Assembly (NCBI GenBank): GCA_937934115.1
Contig: CALHAH010000022.1
Span: forward strand, 23,119 to 87,118
Direction of reading: 5' to 3'
Length of the DNA stretch: 64,000 nucleotides
From: an uncultured Thermoanaerobaculum sp.
Lineage (GTDB): Bacteria > Acidobacteriota > Thermoanaerobaculia > Thermoanaerobaculales > Thermoanaerobaculaceae
The notes beneath the pieces were generated by a model, which worked only from the letters and a program-made list of their open reading frames with translations, was not told where the DNA came from and made no database searches. Numbering within the stretch: position 1 is the stretch's first letter; the number at the start of each line of letters is the position of its first letter. The position numbers were made by a program, and so were the translations under genes. Positions 38,831-47,303 of this stretch are shown in pieces.

Positions 38831-39333
38831 AAGCTTCCCGGCGAGGGCTTTTTCCCGCTCTTTGCGGCCGAGTTCCGTTGCGCCCTCCGGGAGCACGGCC
38901 GGAGCCAGAGTTTGCCGCCCTATGCATTCGCTGTAACCGCTGCATAACCGCTTGTCCCTATAAAACCTTAAAGCCGGCCTCTTGGATTTACGGGGAACGG
39001 GCAGGAACACCTCTGGTGGTGCCTCGGAAAATCCCCTGTTATTTGTGCATGGCGTGTCCGCCCGTTTGCCCCACCGGCGCCTTGGACCCCATTACCGACA
39101 AACGGGCGGTGCGGATGGGTCTGGCAGTGGTGGATCCCGAAAGTTGCTTTGCGCACCAGGGCATCCTTTGCCGCACCTGCGTGGACGAGTGTCCCCTGGA
39201 AGGTGAGGCCATTTACCAAGACGGCGAGCTCAAGCCGGTGGTTACCGAAAAGTGCGTGGGTTGCGGTGTGTGCGAGAAGGTATGCCCCGTGGCGGAGCCG
39301 GCCATCGTGGTGCGTCCACGAGGTGACCAATGA
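38827..39333 (+). CDS. napG: NapG-like ferredoxin-type protein (multiple [4Fe-4S])
   Basis: CIRCNRCITACP, CYLCMACPPVCP, CRTCVDECP, CVGCGVCEKVCP. Confidence 0.8.
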   Translation: MKASRRGLFPALCGRVPLRPPGARPEPEFAALCIRCNRCITACPYKTLKPASWIYGERAGTPLVVPRKIPCYLCMACPPVCPTGALDPITDKRAVRMGLAVVDPESCFAHQGILCRTCVDECPLEGEAIYQDGELKPVVTEKCVGCGVCEKVCPVAEPAIVVRPRGDQ

Positions 39334-40178
39334 ACAAGCCGCGTCGGTGGACACCCCTGCGACGGTCCGTGCAGCTTGCTGTGGCCTTGTTGTATCTGGT
39401 TTTGCCCTTTTTGAACCGCTGGGGCCTTCGGGGTTTCATGGGAAACCTCGCCTCCTTGAAGGTAGGACCGGTGGACTTGCTAGAACCGGCGGTGGCGTTG
39501 TCGGTGGTGCTGGCGGCTGGCAAGATAACAGCCTCGCTAGTTTTGGCACTGCTGCCGGTGGTGGCCTTGGCAGTCGTGCTTGGCCCGGTTTTTTGCTCTT
39601 GGGTTTGCCCCTGGGGTCTCCTATCCGAGGGCTTGGACTATCTTAAAATCCGCACCTTGCACCTGCACCGCACCTGGACCGCGGATGGTTACCGCAAGCT
39701 CCGACCGCTGCGCATGGCAGCCCTCTTGGTTTTCTTGCTGGCGTCTTCTGTGGTGGCCAGTCCCTTGGTGGCACTGCTTGCGCCTCCCCGCTTGGTCACG
39801 GCGCTACCGCAGGAGCTTTTTTATTTGAGCGTGCGCCCTGTGGTCACCGGCAGCGTGCTCTTGCTTTGGCTTCTGGCCGAGCTGTTTTTGCCTCGGCGCT
39901 GGGTTTGCCGGGCCCTGTGCCCGGTGGGGGCTTTGTGGAACTTTTTGCGGCTGCCCTGGACTCTCCAAGTGCGGTTCGAACCAACCCTTTGCGTGGATCC
40001 CAAAGTTGCCCCCTGCCACTTGCATTGCCCCTGGGGCATTGACCCGCGCTCCATGGGGCGCTTTGACGGCTGCACCAACTGCCTGCGCTGCGTGGAAGGG
40101 TGCCCCTCCACCGCGTTGCGTGCCGGCTTTGGAAAACCCATGGACCCTCCGGTGCGCACAAAAAAGGTCAGCACCTAG
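39330..40178 (+). CDS. napH: NapH-like quinol dehydrogenase membrane ferredoxin
   Basis: TM segments, GPVFCSWVCPWGLLSEGLD, CRALCPVGALW, CTNCLRCVEGCP. Confidence 0.82.
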   Translation: MNKPRRWTPLRRSVQLAVALLYLVLPFLNRWGLRGFMGNLASLKVGPVDLLEPAVALSVVLAAGKITASLVLALLPVVALAVVLGPVFCSWVCPWGLLSEGLDYLKIRTLHLHRTWTADGYRKLRPLRMAALLVFLLASSVVASPLVALLAPPRLVTALPQELFYLSVRPVVTGSVLLLWLLAELFLPRRWVCRALCPVGALWNFLRLPWTLQVRFEPTLCVDPKVAPCHLHCPWGIDPRSMGRFDGCTNCLRCVEGCPSTALRAGFGKPMDPPVRTKKVST

Positions 40179-40261
40179 GATACCGGTGCCCTCGCCAGTG
40201 ACGCCTATGCCCCCCTTTACGATTCCGGTGGGCTCCTTTACCATACTGGGCGGTACACACC

Positions 40262-40669
40262 ATGGCTCGTTCGGCTCTTTCCACTCTCGTGCAACGATTT
40301 AAGGCGCTGGCCCACCCGGCGCGTTTGCGGATGGCGGCTATGCTTGCCACGGGTGAGCTGTGCGTATGTCAAATTGTGGCCGTTCTCCAGCTTGCTCCCT
40401 CCACTGTGTCAGCGCACCTTGCAACCCTCCGGCGCGGTGGTCTCGTGGGCCAGCGTAAGGACGGTCGCTGGGTCTTCTACTACTTGGAAGACGAGGGCAG
40501 GGAGCTTCTCGCCCTGATTCAGAATGAACTTGCTGCTATTCCACAAGTGGCCATGGACGCTGTGGTTGTGGCCCGCCTGCGAAGCTTCAGCCCCGAGGAC
40601 TTGTGCCGCGTGGACTTAGATTTGGGCCGGCTGGGCATTTCTCCTGTCTCGCCTTTGCGGAAGGCTTGA
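40262..40669 (+). CDS. arsR: ArsR-family transcriptional regulator
   Basis: FKALAHPARLRMAAMLATGELCVCQIVAVLQLAPSTVSAHLATLRRGGLVGQRKDGRWVFYYL (ELCVC metal-site motif). Confidence 0.88.
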   Translation: MARSALSTLVQRFKALAHPARLRMAAMLATGELCVCQIVAVLQLAPSTVSAHLATLRRGGLVGQRKDGRWVFYYLEDEGRELLALIQNELAAIPQVAMDAVVVARLRSFSPEDLCRVDLDLGRLGISPVSPLRKA

Positions 40670-41060
40670 AGGAGCCGCTACGCGCTCCCCAAAACACACG
40701 TTGCTTCCTGCTCTTGGTCACGGCCAGACGCGGTGGCCCTTTTGGGAAGGTGTCTTTACAACCCCTGGCCTAACCCGTGGGATAGGGGTGGGCCCTGGGT
40801 GCACCCGGTACCCTGATCACGTGTTTTTGGAGAAAAGCGGTGGTGGTTGCACGGGGCTTTTGGGTTGGGTTTATACCCGGCGCTTGCGGCGTAGGGCGCA
40901 CCGCCGGTGGGCGTGGGCGCAATGGTGCTGGTGGTGTCCGTGCACTCTAGGCTGGCTTAAGTGCTTATGAACCATGCCCACGGGGAAAACGGAAAAGGGG
41001 GTGGAACGTAAGCGCAAGCTCTCCGTGGGGAAGATCGAGGCTGTACGCTGGCGTGCGCCC

Positions 41061-41089
41061 TTGACAACAGCCATGGATGCATCTATATT
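41061..41089 (+). promoter_or_regulatory. Sigma70 promoter TTGACA-N17-TATATT upstream of acr3
   Basis: Near-consensus hexamers with 17-nt spacer. Confidence 0.8.
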
Positions 41090-41106
41090 TCGTGAGGGAA
41101 CGAAAT
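41087..41106 (+). promoter_or_regulatory. Operator-like inverted repeat ATTTCGT-N6-ACGAAAT
   Basis: Perfect 7-bp arms overlapping the -10/TSS region; core TTCG-N8-CGAA also at the 47275 promoter. Confidence 0.65.
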
Positions 41107-41129
41107 GAGTCTCCACCCCAGGTTGTTCG

Positions 41130-41175
41130 CCTTCGCTGTCGCCGGCAAATGCTGGCTAGCATTTTGAGGCGAAGG
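41130..41175 (+). other. Nested hairpin in acr3 5' leader
   Basis: Outer CCTTCGC/GCGAAGG (41130-36/41169-75) and inner AAATGCT/AGCATTT (41147-53/41158-64) perfect stems. Confidence 0.45.
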
Positions 41176-41279
41176 GGGAAACTGGCGAAGACTCAAGCCG
41201 AGGGGGGCCAAGGCAACGATGGTGACGGCCGCCAACACAGGTGGCTGACCGAGGAAGAAGGAGGCAGAACGGGAGTGAT

Positions 41280-42371
41280 ATGACAAGCAAGACTGCGAAG
41301 ATGAACGTTTTCGAGCGGTACTTGAGCCTTTGGGTCGCCCTGTGCATGGTGGTTGGGGTTGCCCTTGGTAAGTTATTCCCTGGTTTAACGTCGGCGCTGC
41401 GTGCGTTGGAGTTTGGCGAAGGATCGCAAATCAACGTTCCCATTGCCGTGCTCATTTGGCTCATGGTGTATCCGATGATGCTGAAAGTTGACTTTGCCTC
41501 CGTCGCGCGGGTGAGCCGCAAGCCGAAGGGGCTTTTCATTACGGTGGTGGTGAACTGGCTTGTGAAGCCCTTTTCCATGGCGGTTTTTGGCTGGGTCTTC
41601 TTCAAGCATCTCTTCTTGCCGCTGATTGGACCGGAGCTGGCAAGCCAGTATATTGCTGGTGTGATCATTTTGGCGGCAGCGCCCTGTACTGCCATGGTGT
41701 TTGTGTGGTCGTATCTTGCTGACGGTGATCCCGCCTACACGCTGGTCCAGGTCTCGGTTAATGACCTTATCATGTTGGTGGCCTTCGCGCCGGTGGTGAA
41801 GCTTTTGGTGTCCGGGGCTACGGACTTGGAAGTTCCGTTTAAGGTTCTCATCTATTCGGTGCTTGTGTTTGTGGTGGTACCTCTGGCCTTGGGCTCGTTG
41901 TCGCGTTGGTGGCTCATCCGCACCAAAGGACCGGCGTGGTTCGCTGAGAAGTTTGTGGCGTTTTTCCACCCCATTACCGTCTTTGCCCTTTTGGGGACGT
42001 TGGTGTTGATCTTCGCATTCCAAGCTGAAAACATCACCACGCGCTGGTTCCATGTGTTGCTGATTGCGGTTCCCCTTATCATTCAGGTCTACTTTAACTC
42101 GTCGCTGACCTACGGGCTTATGAGGCTTTTCCGCGTAGAGTACTCAGTGGCGGCTCCAGGGGCGCTCATTGGAGCGTCCAACTTCTTTGAGCTGGCGGTG
42201 GCCACGGCCATTGCCCTTTACGGTCCCGGTTCCGGGGCAGCTTTGGCCACTGTGGTGGGGGTGCTGGTGGAGGTGCCGGTGATGCTTTCGGTGTGCCGGT
42301 TTTGCTTGGCGACCAAGCACTGGTTTGCGGCTGCTCCGGCTGTGACCGCGGAAGGGACGCACCATGTTTGA
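41280..42371 (+). CDS. acr3: ACR3-family arsenite efflux transporter
   Basis: LIWLMVYPMMLKVDF, VIILAAAPCTAMVFVWSYLADGDPAYTLVQVSVNDLIML, SSLTYGLMRLF. Confidence 0.9.
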   Translation: MTSKTAKMNVFERYLSLWVALCMVVGVALGKLFPGLTSALRALEFGEGSQINVPIAVLIWLMVYPMMLKVDFASVARVSRKPKGLFITVVVNWLVKPFSMAVFGWVFFKHLFLPLIGPELASQYIAGVIILAAAPCTAMVFVWSYLADGDPAYTLVQVSVNDLIMLVAFAPVVKLLVSGATDLEVPFKVLIYSVLVFVVVPLALGSLSRWWLIRTKGPAWFAEKFVAFFHPITVFALLGTLVLIFAFQAENITTRWFHVLLIAVPLIIQVYFNSSLTYGLMRLFRVEYSVAAPGALIGASNFFELAVATAIALYGPGSGAALATVVGVLVEVPVMLSVCRFCLATKHWFAAAPAVTAEGTHHV

Positions 42372-43230
42372 AAGGTTAGTTTTTGCCACGGATCTCTCCC
42401 CTGCTTCCGATATGGCCCTTGACTGCGTGGCCCGCTGGAAGGGTCTGGGCTTGCGCAAGGTGACGGTTACCCACGTTCACAGCTTGGCTCGCTCCGCGGG
42501 TTTGGAGGACATATTACGCCGAGACCACGAGCCGAAGCTGGAGCGCCAGGCGCAACGTTTGCGGGACGCGGGTCTTTTTGCCTCCTGGAGGTTGGAGTTT
42601 GGCGTGCCCTACTTGGAACTGGAAGGGATTGCCCGCCAGGAGGGCGCCGAAGCTGTGGTGCTTGGCTCCCATGGCAGCTCCTGGGTGAAGGAAGTTTGGC
42701 TGGGTTCAGTGGCGGATGCCATCTTGCGCCATGTGCAGCTGCCGGTGCTCGTCATTAAAGTTAACCTGCTTGCGGCTATGTCGGGTGCGGAGTGTGGCCA
42801 TTTTTGCGACTCGCTTTTTAGTCGTGTGCTCCTGGCCACAGATTTTTCGCCAGCTTCCAGCGGTGCGATAGCCTTCGCCAAGCTGTTAGCACGGAAAGCA
42901 GCACCTGCCTTTCATCTCCTACATGTGCAAGAACACAGTCGCATCGTCCCTCATTTGACGAGCCGCCTGGACGAATGTAACCGCGAGGATTTGCGCCGCC
43001 TCGATGCTCTCGGTTCTGAGCTTCGCAACGCCGGGGCAAGCGATGTCACTGTGGAGGTACGTTTTGACCATGCGGTCCGTGGCATCCTTTCGGCCATTAA
43101 AGCGTGGAACCCGGGGCTGGTGTTGGTGGGCCGTCATGGGCGGGGGGGGCGGCGTTTGATCGGTTCCGTGGCGCACGATGTGGCCCGGGAGAGTCCGGCG
43201 CCGGTGCTGGTGGTCCCGGGGGAGGTGTGA
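42364..43230 (+). CDS. Tandem universal stress protein (two UspA domains)
   Basis: VFATDLSPASDMA...VLGSHGSSWVKEVWLGSVADAILRHVQLPVLVIK and LLATDFSPASSGA...GRHGRGGRRLIGSVAHDVARESPAPVLVV. Confidence 0.9.
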   Translation: MFERLVFATDLSPASDMALDCVARWKGLGLRKVTVTHVHSLARSAGLEDILRRDHEPKLERQAQRLRDAGLFASWRLEFGVPYLELEGIARQEGAEAVVLGSHGSSWVKEVWLGSVADAILRHVQLPVLVIKVNLLAAMSGAECGHFCDSLFSRVLLATDFSPASSGAIAFAKLLARKAAPAFHLLHVQEHSRIVPHLTSRLDECNREDLRRLDALGSELRNAGASDVTVEVRFDHAVRGILSAIKAWNPGLVLVGRHGRGGRRLIGSVAHDVARESPAPVLVVPGEV

Positions 43231-43231
43231 T

Positions 43232-43447
43232 ATGCCGGTGTACGAGTTTATTTGCCAAAAGTGTGGCAAGCCCAGTGAGTTTCGGGCTACGGTGGCGGAG
43301 TACAGCAAAGGACTGGCAGCACAGTGCCCCCACTGTGGCTCTACGAAGCTTATTCGGAGTTTTTCGTCGGTGGGGCTGGTGACCTCCGCAGGCGGGCGTG
43401 GCCCCGTTTGCGGACCTGGGGCAGGCCCGGGCTGCTGCGGACGGTAA
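43232..43447 (+). CDS. FmdB-type zinc-ribbon protein with C-terminal GPGCCGR
   Basis: MPVYEFICQKCGKPSEF...CPHCGSTKLIRSFSS; Cys-rich tail. Confidence 0.8.
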   Translation: MPVYEFICQKCGKPSEFRATVAEYSKGLAAQCPHCGSTKLIRSFSSVGLVTSAGGRGPVCGPGAGPGCCGR

Positions 43448-43459
43448 AAGGAGGTGACG

Positions 43460-43858
43460 ATGTCCACAGTTCATGAAACGGTAACCCCTGGCGTGGTGCA
43501 GGCGGCCAAGGCACTGGCCGAAGCCATCCAGGGTTCGCCAGCCTGGCAGGCGTGGGAACAAGCTTGTGCCCGCTTTGAGAGCGACGCTGAGCTGCGGCGG
43601 GCGATGGAGCGACTGCAGCAGCTGTCAATGCAGTTTCGGCAAGCACGAGCCCAGGGGCGGGGCCTTTTCGGGCCGGCCGTGGCGGAAATGAACCGCTTGC
43701 AAATGGAAATCCAGCAGTCGCCCTTGGCGCAAAAGCGCGACCAAGCGGCGCAGGCACTATTAAGCTTCTTGCAGGCCACGAATCGGGTTCTCTCCGATGC
43801 GCTGGGAATTGACTTTGCCGCCAGTGCCGCCCCGCGCGGCGGCGGTTGCTGTGGCTAA
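43460..43858 (+). CDS. YlbF/YmcA-like helical protein with C-terminal GGGCCG
   Basis: ALAEAIQGSPAWQAWEQACARFESDAELRRAMERLQQLSMQFR; tail ...RGGGCCG*. Confidence 0.65.
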   Translation: MSTVHETVTPGVVQAAKALAEAIQGSPAWQAWEQACARFESDAELRRAMERLQQLSMQFRQARAQGRGLFGPAVAEMNRLQMEIQQSPLAQKRDQAAQALLSFLQATNRVLSDALGIDFAASAAPRGGGCCG

Positions 43859-43879
43859 CCTTGGGAAAGGAGGTGCTTT

Positions 43880-44278
43880 ATGGCATCTGAGATGGGGCAG
43901 CCGAAGGGCCGGGCGGTGCTCTTTTGTGCCTGTTCGGGCGCGTGCCCAAGTATGGAGAAAATTGATTTTTGGGCCTTGGCGGAGCGCGTACGACTGGAAC
44001 TGGGTGATAAAGTGGAATTCCTCGCTTTGCACCCGCGTTTGTGTGAGGGGGACGGCGAAAAACTCATGGAACGCCTCTTGACACCAACGCTCAAGTTTAT
44101 TACCCCAGCGTGCGCGGAGAAGCGGCAAGAAAAACTGCTGCGCGACGGCTTTGCCAAAGCCGGGGTGCCCATGGATGAAGAGCACTGGATTCCTATTAGC
44201 ATGGCGCAGCAAGATACCGAAGCCGTTTTTGCACGGATCAAGGCGGCGTTGGCTGACGGCGCGCCGGGAAAGGAGTGA
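43880..44278 (+). CDS. Stand-alone HdrA N-terminal-like Cys protein
   Basis: VLFCACSGACPSMEKIDFWALAERV...LHPRLCEGDGEKLMERLL...ITPACAEKRQEKLLRDGFAKAGVP resembles the HdrA N-domain (xxFCxC...CS..G...ACSPR). Confidence 0.45.
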   Translation: MASEMGQPKGRAVLFCACSGACPSMEKIDFWALAERVRLELGDKVEFLALHPRLCEGDGEKLMERLLTPTLKFITPACAEKRQEKLLRDGFAKAGVPMDEEHWIPISMAQQDTEAVFARIKAALADGAPGKE

Positions 44279-44281
44279 CCC

Positions 44282-44599
44282 ATGCCTGGGCGCACGTACC
44301 TGGGTATCCCCCGGGAGCGTATCCCTTGGGCGCCAAAGATTGACGCTGACGCGTGCAGAGGATGCGGTGAGTGCTTGGAAATGTGTCCCAACGGTGTCTT
44401 TGCGCTTAATGAGGATGAGGGCAAGATGACTGTGGTGGCGCCGGAGAATTGCGTGGTTCTCTGTGACAAGTGCGGACCCCTCTGTCCTACCGAAGCCATC
44501 TCTTTTCCCGACAAGGAAGAAACCAAGCGGTTGCTGCAACGCTTGTTGCGGGAGCAACAGGGGCTCCAGGCGGTAGCGGGGGGCGCAAGCGGCCTTTAA
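44282..44599 (+). CDS. 4Fe-4S ferredoxin-like protein
   Basis: CRGCGECLEMCP and CVVLCDKCGPLCP. Confidence 0.8.
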   Translation: MPGRTYLGIPRERIPWAPKIDADACRGCGECLEMCPNGVFALNEDEGKMTVVAPENCVVLCDKCGPLCPTEAISFPDKEETKRLLQRLLREQQGLQAVAGGASGL

Positions 44600-44756
44600 A
44601 GGTAGGAAAGAAGTGGTATGCATGGGGCTAGCTTTTCTGGGAAGCGCGTCCAAGGGGATGCTGAGCTAGTAAAGGCGTAAGCCCGTAAAAACTTCGGTTT
44701 TGTGGTGTTTACGTTAGCACTGGGGAAGGAACGTTGCATGCGGGCGCGGAGGAAAC

Positions 44757-46178
44757 ATGGCTGAGTTTTTTGAAAGTAGACCTAACACCCTGGGCGGTAC
44801 GGCCGAGGGGAAGGGAGCCACCGCCCAAGACACCATGGAAACCCCGGGAGCGGCGGCTACCCACGGGTTTCGTCCCACGCCCACCATGTGGCTGTACTTG
44901 GCTTTGGTGGTGGTGATGTACGTTTCGGCACTGGTGTACGCCGTGCATCATGGGCTTTCCATCAAATCACTGTACCTTTACGGTTTGCTGCAACCCCCGG
45001 GCATTGAAGGGGAGGAAGCCCGCATAGCGGAAATTCCCACGCCCCTGTCCTGGAACGTAGCCCAGGTAGCGTGGTTCATTTACATCAAAGCCGCGGCGGT
45101 TTTGGTGGAGCTCTTTCAGTACTGGGTGGTGGGCATGCTCATTGCCGGGGCGCTAATCGTTTTTGTTTCCTGGGAGAAGGTGAAGGCGAAGATGGGGTAC
45201 GGGGGCTTTAAGGCCAATCTTTTGGCCACCTCCGCCGGAGCCGTGATTCCCATTTGTTCCTGCGGCATTGTGCCGGTGTTGGCCGGTATGGTGGAGGCGG
45301 GTATTCCCTTGGGCCCCACTATGGCGTTTCTGGTGGCGGCGCCCATGCTCAACATCCCCACGGTGTTCATGACTGCGGGGGTGCTGGGCTGGCCCATGGC
45401 CTTGGCTAGGGTGATTGCAACCTTTGGCATTGCTCTGGCGGTGGGTGGGGTTTTGGTGGCGTGGCAGCGGCGCCACCGCAACCCCCGCCATTTCTTGAAG
45501 ATCTACATTCCACCCAAACTTTCCCCGGAACTTGCGCAGTTTGCCTTTCGCTTTGGCATGCTAGCGGCGCAAAACCCCGCAGGGGTACGGGCAGAAGAAC
45601 TGGGTCCCGGGGCCGAGGCCAAGCTTGTGCAGCTGGAAGAAGGTGGGATGGTAGAACGTACGGCCGACGGGCGGTGGAAGCTCTACGAGGCGGAGGAGGC
45701 GCACATTAAAAGCGTGGGGGCTTGCGCGGTGTTACCTACGGGCTCCAGTATGGCGGGTGCGTCCCTCTGGGAAAAGCTTGCGGAAACCGGCCGCACGGGT
45801 TTGCGCTTGTTTATTCAGCTGAATGGCTATCTGCTGCTGGCGGTGCTTATTGCTGGGGCGATTAAGGTGCTTTTGCCCACGTCACTCATTACCAGTTGGG
45901 TGGGAGGTACCGCCCTCAACAGCGTGCTCGTGGCCGCGGCGGTTGCGGTTTTAGCCTACGTGTGCACCTACGTGGAAGTGCCTACTGCTCTGGCACTGAT
46001 GAGCAAAGGCATGGGACCAGGTGCCACCTTGGCGTACCTGTTGGGGGGGCCGGGGTTGTCTTTGCCCTCCATCGCTATGCTTTCCGGAGTTTTTCGGGCG
46101 AAGGTGCTGGCCTTGTACGTGGGGGTTTCTCTTTTCGGTTGCGTGCTGGCCGGGTACGTGTACAACCTTTTCATGTAG
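44757..46178 (+). CDS. ArsP/DUF318 (COG0701-type) permease, copy 1
   Basis: GAVIPICSCGIVPVLAGMVEAGIPLGPTMAFLVAAPMLNIPTVFMTAGVLGWPMALAR; YVEVPTALALMSKGMGPGATLAYLLGGPGLSLPSI. Confidence 0.85.
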   Translation: MAEFFESRPNTLGGTAEGKGATAQDTMETPGAAATHGFRPTPTMWLYLALVVVMYVSALVYAVHHGLSIKSLYLYGLLQPPGIEGEEARIAEIPTPLSWNVAQVAWFIYIKAAAVLVELFQYWVVGMLIAGALIVFVSWEKVKAKMGYGGFKANLLATSAGAVIPICSCGIVPVLAGMVEAGIPLGPTMAFLVAAPMLNIPTVFMTAGVLGWPMALARVIATFGIALAVGGVLVAWQRRHRNPRHFLKIYIPPKLSPELAQFAFRFGMLAAQNPAGVRAEELGPGAEAKLVQLEEGGMVERTADGRWKLYEAEEAHIKSVGACAVLPTGSSMAGASLWEKLAETGRTGLRLFIQLNGYLLLAVLIAGAIKVLLPTSLITSWVGGTALNSVLVAAAVAVLAYVCTYVEVPTALALMSKGMGPGATLAYLLGGPGLSLPSIAMLSGVFRAKVLALYVGVSLFGCVLAGYVYNLFM

Positions 46179-46190
46179 GAGGTTAGGTTC

Positions 46191-46541
46191 ATGAGCGACA
46201 ACAACAAAAACGTGCGTCTTTACTTTGCACCCCAGTCGTTTCCCTGCGGCCCTGATTCCAGTTGCTGCGGGCCGGTGGGCCAAGCTCAGGAGGAGCTGGA
46301 GCAGTGGGCGCAGCAAATCAAAGCGGCCCTGCCGGAGGTGACGGTGGACTTCATTGACGTGACGAAACCCCTCCGGCTGGATCGGGATGGCGCCGTTATT
46401 CGTCTTTTGAATTCCTTTGGCTTGCAGGCGTGTCCCATTTTTGCAGTGGGTCGGGAAATCGTCTCCATGGGCCCGCCGGTGACTGATGAGCTCATCCCGC
46501 TCATTGCTGCGAAGCTGGGGGGCGCGGAGTCTGGCGCTTAG
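46191..46541 (+). CDS. ArsD/thioredoxin-fold-like protein with CGPDSSCCGP motif
   Basis: YFAPQSFPCGPDSSCCGPVGQAQEELEQW...LQACPIFAVGREIVSMGPP; ArsD-like Cys pattern and VDGEIV-like strand. Confidence 0.55.
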   Translation: MSDNNKNVRLYFAPQSFPCGPDSSCCGPVGQAQEELEQWAQQIKAALPEVTVDFIDVTKPLRLDRDGAVIRLLNSFGLQACPIFAVGREIVSMGPPVTDELIPLIAAKLGGAESGA

Positions 46542-46558
46542 CTCTTGCAGGTGGGCCC

Positions 46559-46975
46559 ATGATGCAACAGGCTCTTCAGGTGCTCAAAAATGCCAAAAGC
46601 TTCGCGCTCCTGGGAGCCTCCGCCGAGCCGGGAAAGTACGGCCATAAGGTATTCCAGACACTGAAGGACCATTACCGAGTTTTTCCGGTAAACCCCAAGC
46701 GCACGGAAATTGACGGCACCCCATGCTTTTCTTCTTACGGCGAGGTCCCGGAAAAACCGGATGCGGTGATCCTGGCCTTAGCACCACAGGTCACGGAAGC
46801 GGTGGTGCCAACGCTTGTTGCCCAGGGTGCGCCGCTGCTCTGGCTGCCGCCGGAGTGTTTCACCGATGCAGCTGTGACACGATGCACTGAAGCAGGGGTT
46901 CCTGTGATTTACGACATTTGTCCGGTGGCGGCTTTTGCCACGCTGCAACGGCAGCGGGCGGCTTTCGGTACGTAA
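46559..46975 (+). CDS. CoA-binding (YccU-type) Rossmann protein
   Basis: SFALLGASAEPGKYGHKVFQTLKDHYRVFPVNPKRTEIDGTPCFSSYGEVPEKPDAVILALAP. Confidence 0.8.
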   Translation: MMQQALQVLKNAKSFALLGASAEPGKYGHKVFQTLKDHYRVFPVNPKRTEIDGTPCFSSYGEVPEKPDAVILALAPQVTEAVVPTLVAQGAPLLWLPPECFTDAAVTRCTEAGVPVIYDICPVAAFATLQRQRAAFGT

Positions 46976-47274
46976 CGCTTGGGGTGCACTCCCGTAGCAA
47001 AAAACCCACCTGTAGGCGCCGGTGGCTTGCGACTTTTGGGATTGGCGCCCACGCGTGCTACGCCGCTTTTGGGGATTGGCGACAGGCGCGTTCATCCCGT
47101 AGACGTGCGTTCTTCGCGCGCGCCGCAATTGCCTTCCGACAACAGGAAGGCCACCGGCCTGGGTGGGCTTGTGGCTTTTTTTTCTGCGTGGGGCTGTTTC
47201 GATACGGCTTGGAGAGGGGTTCGTAGGGCCAAAAAGTAGCGGTTCAGGGAGTGTGGTCCCGGGGCGTGATCAAC

Positions 47275-47303
47275 TTGACAAGGTGACGGTGCTCGACTAT
47301 ATT
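47275..47303 (+). promoter_or_regulatory. Sigma70 promoter TTGACA-N17-TATATT upstream of thioredoxin-like gene
   Basis: Same architecture and TATATTTCG as the acr3 promoter. Confidence 0.75.

Noticed and set aside
37292-39010. 572-aa minus-strand ORF antisense to napA/napD
   Set aside because: Low-complexity His/Gly/Val-rich shadow frame typical of high-GC coding DNA; spans three genes with strong family motifs on the other strand.
44690-44710. AAAAC-TTCG-GTTTT mini hairpin before the first ArsP-type permease
   Set aside because: Stem only 5 bp of A-T rich pairs; insufficient evidence for function.
47033-47081. Direct repeat CTTTTGGG(G)ATTGGCG upstream of the thioredoxin-like gene
   Set aside because: Only two imperfect copies at about 33 bp separation and far from the predicted promoter; not strong enough to call an operator.
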